Shown: one piece after another, positions 24,943 through 38,800 of the stretch
Layout: the number at the start of each line of letters is the position of its first letter
Numbering within the stretch: position 1 is the stretch's first letter
DNA from: Strix aluco
Lineage: Eukaryota > Chordata > Aves > Strigiformes > Strigidae
Direction of reading: 5' to 3'
Assembly: GCF_031877795.1 (NCBI RefSeq)
Contig: NC_133946.1
Span: forward strand, 10,391,144-10,455,143
Length of the DNA stretch: 64,000 nt
Program-made: the position numbers and the translations under genes
Notes under the pieces: generated by a model
What the model was told of the DNA's origin: nothing
Databases searched by the model: none
Seen by the model: only the letters and a program-made list of their open reading frames with translations

Positions 24943-27000
24943 CTTTCCCCCTGAGCTGGCAGGTGCTGCTCACAACAGTAGGCGCAAAGCTACGTGCTCC
25001 CTCAGTCAGTATGATGAGTTTGCTGTGGTTGGGCCAGTGAGGCAACCCTGTACTCACTAGCCTCTGGCTGCTGATAAAAGCCCTTATCTAGTTCCACACC
25101 TGGAATGTGACGCTGTCCCAGTGGCCCTCCATGTGCTTGCAGTTCTCCTGCAAGGTCTCTATCTCATGCTGCAGAAGCATCGTGCTGCTTTTTTTTCTTT
25201 TGCGTTGCCCTCCCACCCACCCCAAGCAAATCATCCCTGGCAGGGGGGCTCCAGGGTCAGGGAGCTGCAGCACACCCAGGGATGCAGAGTGTTCAGGCAG
25301 GAAGGACTCTGGCAAGGCCAAGTGCTCCAGGTCCACCCCTTCCCCCTGCAATTATACCCGTTCTCCTGACACATAGTGTGGCAGCCTCCCAGCTGCATGG
25401 CCAGATGTGGTAACACTCCTACCAGATGTGTGCCCATGTCCTTCTGCATATCATGCGATCCAATACAGAGAATCTTCCACCCTGAGACTAGCAGAAGCCA
25501 GGAGATCTCCATGGTTTTGGTGCCAGGTAGAAGAAGCAAGGATTGTTCCCTCCATTTTTGTCAAAAAGGAATCAGGACCAGAGGTAATCCAACATACTAC
25601 AGCCCACACCAGAACTAAAACCTCAAACACTGGCACCGAGTCCAATGTTTTAAACTATCATCTCCCCAGCATCGACAGCAGTTCCCAGGACTGCACCAGA
25701 AACCCCACCGTAGACAGATGCCAGGCAGCACCTGCTTCAGAGAACAACACCCTCCCCTGGTCTAGGCTCAGCCACACAGAAAGAAAAAACCTACAGTTTG
25801 GACAAACTGATCCCCACTGCTGATGCTGAACAAGTGTCAAAGACACAGACACATAGACCAGCACAAGAGGAAGTTGGTTATTACAAGAACTAGCTCTTCA
25901 TTTAATTTCACTGGAGACTGCTGCCTGCTTGCTGGAAAGAGCTGTGAAAAAAATACATGTGGCAACCCCACAGAGCCTCACCGAGGAGCCTGGGTCTTCA
26001 GCTGCTCCTACCTGCAGGGATCAGACCAACGCTCCCTCTCCACAGCGTCCCACGGCTGGTTAAATGATGGTCAGGGGGGTCAGAGCACACTTACAAAGTT
26101 GGGCCCAGGTGGTGAGACAGGGCCATGGCTTGGCTTAAGGCTCAGAGCAGCTCCTTGTCTCCAGGACACTGAATGTTGTAGCAGCTCAGCAAGAGGTGTT
26201 TAGAGGGCAGATGTTATTTCCATAGGCAAAGAGACAACTTCCCAAAGGAGTAAGCAGAAAGGAGATGGAACAACGCGGAGGTCCTCCTGAAGAGCTGTGG
26301 GCTCCGAAGTCCTGTGCCTGTGGGCACAGGGTTGCTGCCCAGGAGCCTGCTGACAGTGAGAGCTGCATGCCACAGCAAGACTAACTTGATAAGAAAGGAT
26401 CTTGATTCAAAGCCTCATGGAAGGGGAATGTCTTAAAGACTTGACAGGAGAGATTGCAGGTGATGGTCAAGAGAAGGATGGTCACAATTTTGAGGGACAG
26501 CTTGGGAGCTGAAAAGGGACTGAGGACTCTGGAGAGACAGAGGCAAGGAGTCCTCTGGCTTGGTGGAGGCTTGAGGACAAAGGCAAGGACCAGTGTTTCC
26601 CAGGGTGGCATGCAAAAAAGAGTAGTGACAGCCCCAAAGTGCTACTGGAGAAGCAACTGGAAAAGAAAGTGAACACATGGAAAGTGTCTCGAGGAGCCAG
26701 TGGTAGTGTCGAAGTCCCCAGCATCCAAACCACAGCTGGAACTGATGGCAAACGCATCCAGGGACAGCAGAGACAGTAGACAGAAACATCTGCTGAGAGC
26801 CAGGCAGAGCATTGCCAGGTCCTTCACTGACCTAAGGAACTAGGAGTTTCCCCAGGGAAGAGAGGGTGACACATTTTACAGCCTTTGTGGAAAATTCCAG
26901 CCCTACTTAATCTCCTGAGGCTCCTGTAAGATTGTGACACAGGGAAAGGGACCAAACAGGAAAGAATTAAGAGGAAAAATGCCTCTCTTCTGGCAGCCAC
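24943..27000. other. Intergenic DNA upstream of BEST1, nothing recognised
   Basis: The sequence is unique-looking with short open frames only, and no convincing exon on either strand. Confidence 0.5.
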
Positions 27001-27073
27001 CATGGCTGTGCCAGGAGTTAGCAGCGGCAGCTGCGGAGCAGCCAGCCCTGCCTCCCCCTCCTCCGGCCGCTTC

Positions 27074-27339
27074 TATAAACATGCAGGGCTTACTCAGATT
27101 AGAAGGGAACAGGGCAAAAGACAACAGAGTCTCTTTTGTAATGAGGAAGGATTATGGCATCAAGTGACCGGCTGCAGCTCCCAAGTGGGTTTCAGGCTCC
27201 TTAGCACACCGTGTCTGTCAGGTTCAATCCCCCCATGAGCCAAGGAGGCGGGCCGTGGTGTGGGCCACAAAGGACCCAGCGAGGACACGTGCGGGACCAA
27301 ACCTCCCCAGCCTCCAGCGCAGCTCAGGAGCCCATGACT
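27074..27339 (+). promoter_or_regulatory. Candidate BEST1 promoter and non-coding first exon
   Basis: The region contains TATAAA at 27074-27079, OTX/CRX-like AGATTA (27096-27101) and GGATTA (27149-27154), and an E-box CACGTG at 27286-27291. It ends in a consensus donor ATGACT|GTAAGT after 27339. BEST1 in mammals has a non-coding first exon and an MITF/OTX2-driven promoter. Assigning this block to BEST1 is inference from position and motif types. Confidence 0.28.
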
Positions 27340-29681
27340 GTAAGTATCTAGTCCTCCCAAGAGCAGATAGATTCCTTCCAAGGTCCATCTTCCTGCCTAT
27401 CCGTGACCTCCTCTCACTCCATCTGTCCACTCTACCTGCTTGCTCTCCATCCTTGCGATAGCTGCTCGTGTCCGTTTGCTGTCGCACGCGGTGGGTTACG
27501 CACCTGAGGCAGGCGTGCTGTTGCGGGCTCTTGGTTGTTGTGGATTCCCACGGTGTGATTAGTGTCAGTCAACCTCCGGGTGCAATGGTTAGTCCAGATG
27601 GATCGGGCAGGAGGATGCAGGCAGCGGCAGGCAGCAGCTCTCTGGGGTGTGGGGTCTGCGGGTGCTGCACAGGGGATGGCTCTTCCTCCCCATACCGACT
27701 CCGGTGTGCCAGTGCTGTGGTGAGTCACTTCCCACCACCTACCTCAACCCCAAATGGTCCCTTGAGTGTGTCAGCTGCTGAGTGACATCCCGGGACAGTC
27801 CTGCAGGCGGGCAGGGAAGTGCCTTCACCATTCAGGGCTGGAGGAAAAAGCACTGGGAAAAGCCCCATATCCTGTGCCCGAGCAGAACTGCATAGAGGTG
27901 CGTGACATCCATTATTTACATGGACAAGAGCTGAAGTTTTCCATGTTTGGTAAAAAGTGACTCTCTATTTGAATTATGCAACAAAGAGTCTCCCTGAGCG
28001 CTTTCAAGACCCAAAGCATAGAGAAAACAGCCAACTTTCTGTAAAATTTATGGGTGTTTGCATACATTTCTCATCCGTATAGCCCATGTGTGTGCAGTCT
28101 CTAGGGCAGTTAAAAACCACTCTTTCAAGTCCTGTGCACTGGCCAGAAATACATATGGAAACGGCACGAATGTACACGAGGCAGCTGGGGAGCCTTGGGC
28201 AGGGCAGGTCCTCCCATATAACCTGTGAGAGGGGACTTGCGAAGAGTTATGACAGGGAAACCCAAAGGAGGAGCAGCACGGAAAAGCCAAAGCCAGGACA
28301 AAGATGCCATTTGGTTGAAGTAGCCGACAAACCAGAGTTTGCTGGTTTTCTTCACAGCACCAGCAGACTGGGACCTGAGTTGTCCCCACCTGACTGTAGG
28401 TCTTTCACTGAGATGCTTAAATGAAGAGCATGGACACTAATTTACCTGCCTCCAGCTGCTGCTACAGAGCAGTAAGGTCTGAATTGTCCCTTAAAGTGCT
28501 TCTTTGTCTCCATCACTCAGGGAAGAGCCCAAGGCCCCGTAACTATGAGCATTATTGCCTCTGTTAAATAGCAATGTCTAATATTCTGGTAACATGTTAA
28601 GATTTAGAAATGCCAATAGTTTCACACTGGATAATTATTTATAAACCAAGGGATCACTCACCTATCTGCCTGGCATGGATTACATGAAATGAATCAGCAA
28701 CCTAAGGATTTTTGGTCTGGTTTTTAGTCTGTTTTTTTGTTGGGTTTTTTTTACAAATTCAGGTTTATACGAATGTAAATTGGATTATTAATTGATGATA
28801 AAGAATTATTTATCTAGGGTTAGACTAGAAGTGCAATGGGGATGCTGCATGATTGGGAAGCATTTCATGAGCCTGAATGCCTTTTTTCATTCAGCGTGAT
28901 TTATTGTGCAACGTATGGTTGAAGGAGAGGGGAGGTGGAGTTACTGGAATTTGTGCTCTGTGAGCCTGGCCAAACTCCATCCCTCAGTTCTCTAACAGGG
29001 AGGGCTGTTCTGCCTGCAGGACTAGGACCAGCACAGTCCAGATATGGCCCTCAGCCCAAATTTAGACAGCTACACTTGTTGGGCAAGTGCTACCAAAACT
29101 GTCAAATCTCCAGGGGTACCTTCATCTGGATCAGTACCAAGAAATCTCTCCTTTCCGGGGTTATTCTTTCCTTTGTTTGTTTGGGGTTTTTTTTGCCAGC
29201 AGTATTCCGGGAAGACACTTCCTAACAAGTAGATTTACAGAAACAACATATTTGAAGGAAATACTATAAAGAAAAAAAAAAAGGGGTAGGCAACTTTGGA
29301 GTTTGTGACCCTGAGAATTAACCTTAAACAACTGTTTTCTGGAAGGGAGTGGCACGTGGGCTCTGTCCTCTCCAACCAGCCAGCCCTGCTTGAATGCTGA
29401 CAATCAAACACTAGAAACCAAGGGCTCCACCAGAAAGTATCTATCGTTGTAACCAGCTCCCATGCAGCTCAAAGACAGGAAAAAGCGGGCAAGCTCATCA
29501 AATTAATCACCTACCATCAATTTCCTACTGGTTCTCTATGTCACTGACTTTATTTTACCTGTCTTTTGATCTCAACTCATTGTTTCTTTCTCTCTTTCTC
29601 TCATCCTTCCTTCCATCTTGCTTGCTTGCTGGGACACTTGCGGTGTCCCTGTCACCTCCCTCTGTGCGACCTTGCTGGCAG
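27340..29681. other. Region between candidate BEST1 exon 1 and first coding exon
   Basis: Probably the first BEST1 intron. A pyrimidine-rich stretch from 29580 leads to a likely acceptor AG at 29680-29681, which would leave a 41-nt untranslated leader before the ATG. No other gene is seen. Confidence 0.45.
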
Positions 29682-29722
29682 CTTCAACATCTGCTCATTT
29701 TGTGTCTCCACGAGGACCTGTA

Positions 29723-29874
29723 ATGACAGTGACATACACCAACCGTGTGGCTGATGCCCGCCTAGGCACCTTCTCACAGCTCCTGCTCCAATGGAAAGGA
29801 AGTATCTACAAACTTCTCTACTCTGAGTTCCTGATTTTCATCTCTCTCTACTTCACCATCAGTCTTGTCTACAG
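29723..29874 (+). CDS. BEST1: BEST1 first coding exon
   Basis: Begins [20 protein letters not shown] and ends in the first membrane helix ([13 protein letters not shown]). N-terminal A10, a backbone ligand of the Ca clasp, is present. Donor ACAG|GTAAGC. The ATG matches the bestrophin start (human MTITYTSQVANARLG). Confidence 0.97.
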
Positions 29875-32800
29875 GTAAGCACCCTTACACAGCCCCTCAC
29901 TCTCAGCCTGTCCTGAGCGGGACAACTGAGCAAGGAAGTATTGGGACAGTGGTCGTGGTGAAGAGGAGCTGGCCAGCCACTCACCAGCCACAGGAGGAAA
30001 GGAAAGGTCCTTCCTCGCTGCTCCAGTATGGCTCAGCAGCTGACAAATCTCCTTTTTTCTGTCCTGGGAAGGAACACAGTTTCTCTTCCCTGGGATGAAG
30101 AGTTGTATTTGATGACGACCTACAGAAGAATAGGGTATAGATCAGTGGAGAGCAAGGATGAACCAGTATTGGAGATGTCTCACAGTGGGGAGCTTTAGGA
30201 GAGAGTTTCCCTCGTTACATAACAAGCAATATACATTTTTGAGAGCAGACATCAGCTCTGGGACCACAGATCCACGATGAGGCAACTATACCCTTGGCTG
30301 GTCTGGTTTTGGTGGGGAAAGACAGGGAGCTGCCCTAGCTGGTTCAGTCACGGAGGCAGGGAAGCAGCTCTAAGAATGAGACAGGAACTCACAGAAGAGC
30401 AGAGCTTGGACTGATGTTTTGCAGGATATTAAGTGAACTGTGGTGCACATCCAAGCTCTGTGGCAAACCCTTGATAGCACACAGCACTCTCCTGAGTGAG
30501 AAAAGTAGGGGTGGTCCCTGACACAAGGCTGCACCACTTAGCATACGCTCTGCCAGTGCCTACCTCTAGCTCCTCTGGCCTGGGCAGGAGGGTGTTTGGG
30601 GGAGGTGGGCTGATGTCCCAGGCTCGCCTGGGCTGCTCACATCGTCCCCACAGCGTGGCAGTGCTGTGACTAACCATCCTGTGACTACCCTTCCCTTGCC
30701 AGACTCCTACCCCAGCAGGCCGAACAAGGCACAGACTCTTCTTTGAGGCCGATGCTTCTGTTTCTCCCTTTTAGGCTGATCCTGAGCGAGAGCCAAAGGC
30801 TGATGTTTGAGAAGCTGGCGCTCTACTGCAACAGCTATGCTGAGCTAATCCCCGTGTCCTTTGTGCTGGGTAAGGAGCTCTGTCTGGCAACACACAGGGA
30901 GGGGAAAGGGACATAATTTCTTCTCCCTGGGTTGGTATAGTTCTGCAGGCAGGCAAGATTCGCTGAGCAGATCCCTCCCTCTGCCTTTGTAAAACTCCTC
31001 AAGCAGAATACATCGTTCTGTGTTGCAGCTCAGGTATTGCCCCCAGCACACCGCCAGCACTGTCCAGATGTACTGTGGGTTCTGCCAGGAGTGCAGGCAC
31101 CAAGTAGCACTAAATAAACCGTGAAACCCAGACTCTTAACTTTAGAATAGAGATCTGAATTGCCCTCCAGGCACGCCTGCGCCTACGAGCAGTACCAGAC
31201 TTCCTACACATGAGCATTTACATCTCCCACTCCTTTAGGACGGCTAATTTGCTCAGCTCACTCCTAGGTTTCTACGTGGCTCTGGTGGTGTCTCGCTGGT
31301 GGGCTCAGTACGAGAGCATCCCGTGGCCTGACCGGATCATGAACTTGGTCTCCTGCAATGTGGATGGGGAGGACGAGTATGGGCGGCTCCTGCGTCGCAC
31401 CCTCATGCGCTACAGCAACCTGTGCAGCGTGCTGATCCTGCGCTCGGTCAGCACTGCTGTCTACAAGCGCTTCCCCAGCATGGAGCACGTCGTGAGGGCA
31501 GGTCAGTACTGCTACTGCCTTCTGGCACCGAGCAGACAGCAGCACCGTGCTGCTGTTTTGGGGAAAAAGAGCCTTGGAAAGAGCCACATGACCTCCAGAC
31601 TGGAGACAGGCTAGTGCTGCAGTGTGCTCAGCTGGTGTCTGCAGCAGGTGCTAAGCACCTGCTCATGCCCTAGCTCTGCTCTTCTGAAAAAAATCAACCG
31701 TTTGTGCTTCCCCATTGCATGGTATGCTCATTCCTAATAGTGGCTGGAAGGCTTGGTTGAAAGATGAAGGGTCTCTGCCCAAATTTTTTACATAAGGAGA
31801 GCGTCGAGATTGGGTTTGTGAATGCAGATATGCTGCAGGGCCCAGGGCAGCCCTGGCTGATCAGATTAGGGTGACTCTGGTGCAGCGACTTCACTGGGAG
31901 ATGCTCATCCTGCACTGAAAGCATGTGTGGGCAAAGAGTTCTCTGTAGTAAATGACCCTGGGCACAGATCTATGGCAGAGCACGAGCAGCCCCCTGCCAA
32001 GTGGTATGTTTGTCCTCCCTCAGGGCAACAGTTTTCCACTGGGCAGGTGGGAATTGGAGCCTCAGACCTCTGACCTTAACTGCTAGGCTCCCTGAATCCT
32101 CTCTGAAGATGTTCCTCAAGTACAACATGTCCCAGTCTGCCTAAAGGGAGATGTCGCACCTGCCCTAGTCAGCTGGGTTCCCTTTGCAATCCAGAGAGAA
32201 AAACAGGACACAAGTTATCCCATTCTCAACAAATATCTATGTACACCAGGCAACTGCACCCTCAGCAGTACTTTATCTCCCTGCTGACTGTGATCTGGTC
32301 GGATATGCTGCAGACATCCAAAGTGAAATGAGATAAAACCTGCCTCTCACACTTCTATAACTCAATGTTTTAACAAGTAGGCTTGTCCTCCTCCTATGCA
32401 TCTCCCAAAGGCTGACTGTGTCTTTGATGTGATTTTTAAGGAGAGCTAAGGTGACCACCTGAGATTGAGATGTTTTCATTTCAGAAGAGATCAATTCCTT
32501 TCTGCCCTCTATAGCCATCCCTCTCTCATCTGCTCTTTTCCACCCAGGCCTCATGACACCAGAAGAGCACAAGAAGTTTGAGAGCTTGAATTCCCCCCAC
32601 AACAAGTTTTGGATCCCATGCGTGTGGTTCTCCAATCTGGCTGTGAAGGCAAGGAACGAGGGGAGGATCCGGGACAGCGTGCTGCTCCAAGGCATCCTGA
32701 ATGTGAGTGGCAAAGGCAATAGGCAACTGTTTGAGATTCTCATCCAGCCCTCCGGGTGGAAATACAGGGATTTCCAGAGTCAGGCAAGGAATAGGAATGG

Positions 32801-35800
32801 TGAGGTAGGACAGTGAGCCTAGTCCCTGGGGATATTACTAAAACTTTGATGGGAAATTCCCCCACTGCCACTCTCCAGCCAGTGACAGAACAGAGAGTTT
32901 TCACAGCCTGCTGACATGGTAGCAATGTCACATATATCAGAGGCGAGGGGAACGTGACATCTTTTTCAGGTGTGGGACTGGGAGGAAACATGGGTCTCAC
33001 ATCTAGGTGTGGTAATGGGAGACACCCACATGGCAGGTCCTTGATCAGCCTCCCTCCAGCCTTCACACACTGCAGAGCCGCCAACGACAGTGGCCAGTGG
33101 AGGTCTCTAGGACACAGATGAAAAGCTGCAAGGAAGCACGTTATCTGGAAGGGACCAGGAGAGGTCAAAAGCATCCCCAACAACCAAGGTCCCCATAGAA
33201 AATTTCACTATTGAAGACTCTTAGATAGTCCTGGGAAGCAGGTCATGCTCCACAGGCAAGACCTGGCAACAATCACAGAATCACAGAATCATCTAGGTTG
33301 GAAAAGACCTTGAAGATCACCTAGTCCAACCCTTAACTTAACATTGACAGTTCTCAACTACACCATATCCCTAAGTGCTGTGTCAACCCCAAAATCCCTG
33401 TCCAGCTGCCAAGAAAAAAGGTCCAGAGCAGCTCACCCTTCCTGGTATTCACATGCAGGGAAAGTCACACTGTTTCTGTTGCCTGGAGTGAGATTCATCT
33501 GCCCAGAGAGAGATCTCCCTCTGGGCTATTTATCTAGACTCACTATATAGTCAGGAGAGAGAAATGGATGCTCCTGAGACATTCTTTGCCTAACCTGTTG
33601 GCTGCTCATTTTGTGAGGAGATAAACTCTGCCTATGAAGTGAGCTCAGAAGGGATCTTGGGCTCAGACAGAGACCCCAGGCAGCAAGGAGTTCCTCCAGG
33701 GCAAGCGTGAGACTCTGCTGGTGGTCTGCTGGGTGACACTTGGCACCAAGGGAGCAGGAATCCTGGCTGAGCCCCCCCAATTCCAGAGGAGGTTTGAGCA
33801 GGAGGGAACAGGCTGGAGCAACAAAGGGCAAGGAGATGCAAAGTTATGCTGACAAGCCGTTCCTCTTCCCCACTGCAGGAGCTCAACACCTTGCGCAGCC
33901 AGTGCGGGCGACTCTACGGGTATGACTGGATCAGCATCCCCCTGGTCTACACTCAGGTGAGAAGGGATCCCCCACAACTATTGCTCTGCTGCCTGCCTGT
34001 GCACACATTTACACCCGTACCTGACCCACACACCAGCCACCGGGACCCCTCATCCCCACCGACACACGTCGGCTCTCACATACGTAGCTCAGCAGCGCAC
34101 ACCCAGCCCGGCCTGATTTCCCTAACTCCGACACAGCCACCGCTACAGCAACACCCACTGTCCAAGGGTAACTAACCACCACCTGTGCCACACAGGTACA
34201 CGGAAAACACACACAGACCCACTCCCTGCCACCGCCTTGCAGGGAGCACGTCCCTGAAGCAGTTTCTTCCTACTCAGCAGAGCTGAGATCCGCGCTCAGC
34301 TCTGATGGAGTTGTGCCACGTGTGCACGTGTGCTCAGCTGTTTAATAGCCCTCTCGACGCAAACGCAGATGCTTCGGCACCAACTTGCTCCTTTGTCTCC
34401 TACAATCCAGCTGCTCAGGTAACACTAACGCACTCTACCATGAAACCAGAACTGCTTCTGCTCATGCAGTGCTGAAGGTTAATGGGGAACACTTTGGGAA
34501 ACTATATTCCTCCACAGACCAGTGTCCTGCATACAAGGAGCAAAAGCAATATCATAGCGTGTCTTTGCTCTCTCTGCAGTACACAACCCTTTTTTCTTTT
34601 TTTTTTTCCTCAGAAGTGCCCATCCACAGTGCAAAGTCTATCTTTCCAGGCACTCTCCACCCTGCCCATCATGAAACAGCTTTGTGCTGTTCACTGCAAG
34701 GAACTGCAGGGCTAGCTCGAGAGTCTTGTGATGCCGGGTGTTTGTTTTGAACCCCCTTGCTTGTTGCGTCAAGAGACCACGCGGAAGCCTCAGCTGCTTT
34801 TAATTTGGAAAGGGGAAGTTTCCAGTCCCGTGATTACAGAGAAAAGCGCAAAGCTCATTGTAGCCTGAAATCTGGGCAAACAAGCAGGGAAATATAAAAG
34901 AGGCCCAGTGTGAGGACCAGGAAGGAAGGAGCTAGTTCAGAGCTGGCAGCATTGCCAGGGTTCCCATCCCTGACTTGGAAGCAGCCTGCCAGCATGGGCT
35001 GAGCCACGAGGGGCTCAAGACAGCTTTTAGTAGAGGCAAAGACAAGAATGAAAAGAGCTCACAGCATCCCTTACTTCAGAAACAGAACAACCACGCAGCC
35101 ATGTGTCAGTTATTTAAGCTCTTTCCATCCAGGATGTCACAAGCATTCTTCTGCCACTGTCTTTCTGTGATGCCTACACAGATGTCATTCCAGGGACAGC
35201 ATGGAATGAAACAGAGTGTATGGAACAGCTAAAGGGAAAAGGGCATATTTAAAGCTTTCTGCAGTGAAAAATGCATCTTCCTGCAAAAAGCAGAGGAAAA
35301 GCCTGTCCTAACTGAATCCAAGGCTTTCAAAAGGCTACAGAGCCAGCAGCTCACTGCTGTTCAGAGATGTGTGGGGTGAAATTGAAGAGATGCTGGGAAC
35401 TCAAGCTCCTCTGGTGTGTCCCCTGGCATCTTTCCCAGGTGGTGACCGTGGCTGTTTACAGCTTCTTCCTGGCCTGTCTGATCGGGCGGCAGTTCCTGGA
35501 TCCAGAAAAAGCATATCCTGGCCATGAGCTAGATCTCTTCGTGCCTGTCTTTACATTTTTACAGTTCTTCTTCTACGCTGGCTGGTTAAAGGTAAGTCCA
35601 AGAAAATACGTCTGGAGCTGGAATCTGACCCAGCCAAGAGTTTTTCCCAGTGTGTGCCCACCAGGGACTCAGCTGTGTTCTTTGGCCTGTGAGCAACATG
35701 CCAGGTGCTGGCAGACAAAAGGGGAGTCAACAGGGGCTGAGGGTTTGCCAAGACCTTCTCAATTTTCAAGTGTCTCTCTCTGGAGATCAGCTCCCCATTT

Positions 35801-38800
35801 CCTAAGCTTTGGTCCTGACTAGTTTGGGGAAAGAGAGAGGCAGTGGGCTATATTTGACCTGTAGTGGTGGTCCCCAGTTGCAGGAAGGCTATGAGAGCAA
35901 GTGGCAGTTATCTGTGTGTATCAATGAAGGGTCTGGAGCACGTGTCTTATGAGGAGCGGCTGAGGGAACTGGGGGTGTTTAGAGACCTCATTGCCCTCTA
36001 CAACTCCCTGAAAGGAGGGTGCAGAGAGCAGGGATGAGTCTCTTGAACCAAGGAACAAGCGACAGGACAAGAGGGAATGGCCTCAAGCTGCGCCAGGGCA
36101 GGGTCAGACTGGCTCTTAGGAAGTATTTCTTTGCAGAAGGGGTTGCTGGGCGTTGGAATGGGCTGCCCAGGGCAGGGGTGGAGTCCCCATCCCTGGAGGG
36201 GTTGAAGAGTGGGGTTGACCCAGCGCTGAGGGATCTGGTGGAGTTGAGAACAGTCAGGGTGAGGTTCATGGTTGGATTGGATGATCTTCAAGGGCTTTTC
36301 CAACCCAGATGATTCTGTGAATGTCTCCCAGCCACTGGCAAGTCTCCATTTTTAACCCACCACTTTTTGGGAGGAACAGCATTTCTTGGAATTCAAGGGA
36401 CATCACACTTGACTCTGCCCCACCAGCCCTCTCCCTGCAAGGAAAGGGGCAGGTATGACTGTGATGACCTGTGCTATGCACTCTCCACATGCAGGTGGCC
36501 GAGCAACTCATCAACCCTTTTGGGGAGGACGATGACGACTTTGAAACCAACTGGCTCATCGACAGGAACCTGCAGGTAAAGTGAAGGCAGGATCCTCCAG
36601 ATGAGCCCGACCTGCAGAGGAACAGAGGCAGGACTGCACCTGAGGGTTTAACAAGCCCCATCAGTGCAGTCACCAAGTTCTCCTGCGACACCTCTGCCGC
36701 CCACCTCCCATGTCTGCAGCGGAGTGGAGAGTCCCTGTTATCCTTATGCTTTCTTGAGGTGTTGGTGGCTGCATGTTTAGGAGGCCTGAATCTCCAGAGG
36801 GAGATGGCTGGGAGAGCAAGAGGAGAGCATAAGGCTTCCCAACAATTACAAGGGTGAAGGGGGGCAGCTCAGTGTTCCCCCACAGCAGCCAAGGAGACAT
36901 CCCAGGCTCCTGGAAGGAGACGGGGCAAGACCTGTGCCAGAAAGACATACACACACACACACACCAGGGAAGACAGGGCTTTTGGCTTATCTTTGTACAC
37001 AGAGACCAACTGCAGCTTTAGTCCGTGCTCTGGCACACAGGACAGATCCAGACTGCTTGTTTCACACCCTCGCTAACTTTGAACAACACATCATTCCTGC
37101 CTCTCCCCAGCTTTTCCACCCTGTGTCTTTATCTAAAACTGCCGCCTCTGCTTTCTTCCATGCAATAACTCTCCACCTTCAGCCCTTCTGTCCTCGTAAG
37201 CATATTGTTTTCCAGTCTCCTTCAGCATCATTTTCCTTCTAATTAATCAAATCTTTTCATGTGAAAAACAACCCAGGTGACAGGAAACCACATAGCAAAC
37301 TTGCCTCGCTTCCATGCTACACTGCTTCCTCCTGCCCCACATTCCTTTGTCCACTGAAAACAGGCCCACGTGACGCTGCTCACCCCATGTGACATTCCTG
37401 CTGTCCCCCACAGGTCTCTCTTATGGCAGTGGATGAGATGCATCAGGATTTACCCATTCTGGAGAAGGACCTTTACTGGAACGAGCCTGACCCCCAGCCG
37501 CCCTACACTGCGGCCACCGCCGAGTACAAGCGCCCATCATTCCTTGGCTCGACTTTTGATATCAGGTGAGTGCAGCCACAGGGGGTCAGAACAGAACTTA
37601 CACCTTGGATCAGGTCTTGTGTGGGATAGACTTGAGGAGTGAGAGTGAGCAGTAATACCTTTCTCCATAATCTGTGAAATCTTGCTCTAAGATGCTTTTA
37701 GGCTCATCCAAAGACAATCAATAGTCAACATCCTCCACAGAAAAAGATGCCTCTGATCTCTGACTCCCTTCCCCTCTACTACGAGCAGCCCTGTTGTGGG
37801 GTGCCTAACACACCTCTAATGGCAATAGAGAGAGGCTTGCCCCTGGCAGCAGCATTCCCTGTGCTGCCAGCCTCTCCACCAGAAACCACCTTTTTGCTCA
37901 GAGCCCCTTTTGCCTTTCCTCAGCATGCAGAAAGAAGAGATGGAGTTCCAGCCCCTGGAGCAAATTAAAGAGAACGAGGAGGCCAACCACTCCACACCAT
38001 TACTGGGTCACCTAGGCCGCCTCCTCGGCGTCCAGTCACCAAACTTTTCCAGGTCCTCTTCCCGGATGAACCTGCTGCGCAGGCGAGGAGATCCCACATC
38101 CCCCTTCTCCCATTACACGTACCAAGACATGGGCAAGTCTGGAAGCCCTTGCAGCATCAACCAGCCAAGGGGAGACTCCAGCTCACAGGAGCAGTGGGAC
38201 AATGAAGATGGAAAACTAAGGGAGTTTGATGCCTTCATGTCAACCCCATTTTACGAGAGACCTGGTTTCTACAGTGCTCCACAGACACCCATCAGCTCTA
38301 TCCCCATGATTTTCCCTTCCAGACGCCAAGGCCGCAAGAAGCCTCCTGCGCTCTCCAGCATTGCTGCATGCTCCACTTCTCTTCGGGATGTCATTGTCAA
38401 CTCCTCACCTTCCAAAGTCAGCGATACATATAAGAGCCAGAGTTCCCTTGGCTCAGGTGCAAAGGAAACATTTATTTGGCCAACAGATCGGGGCAAAGGT
38501 CCTGACGCACTCATAACTGTAGAAGAAAAGAGCAACTCTAATGGTAAAAGCAGAGAAGCTGTCACCACAGGAAGTCCGGGAACTCAGTCAGCAGCATCAG
38601 ACAGCCCTAAATTCCCCTTCTTAGCAGAATACCCAGACCACGAGATACAGGGTAGCTTCAAGAGTCTTAAGAGCTTCAAAGCTTCCCACCCACCCTGGCT
38701 AACCCTGGAGAACACGGCATCAGCCACTCCCAATTCCGAGCATTCAAGTGCCTTTCACACCCCCAGTAACAGAACCCCCGGAGGTAGTGCCTCCCTCTGC

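Noticed and set aside
27002-27238. Open frame starting in a perfect Kozak context (GCCACCATGG), plus strand
   Set aside because: Short and low complexity with no known domain. The Kozak match alone is weak evidence, and it overlaps the candidate BEST1 promoter.
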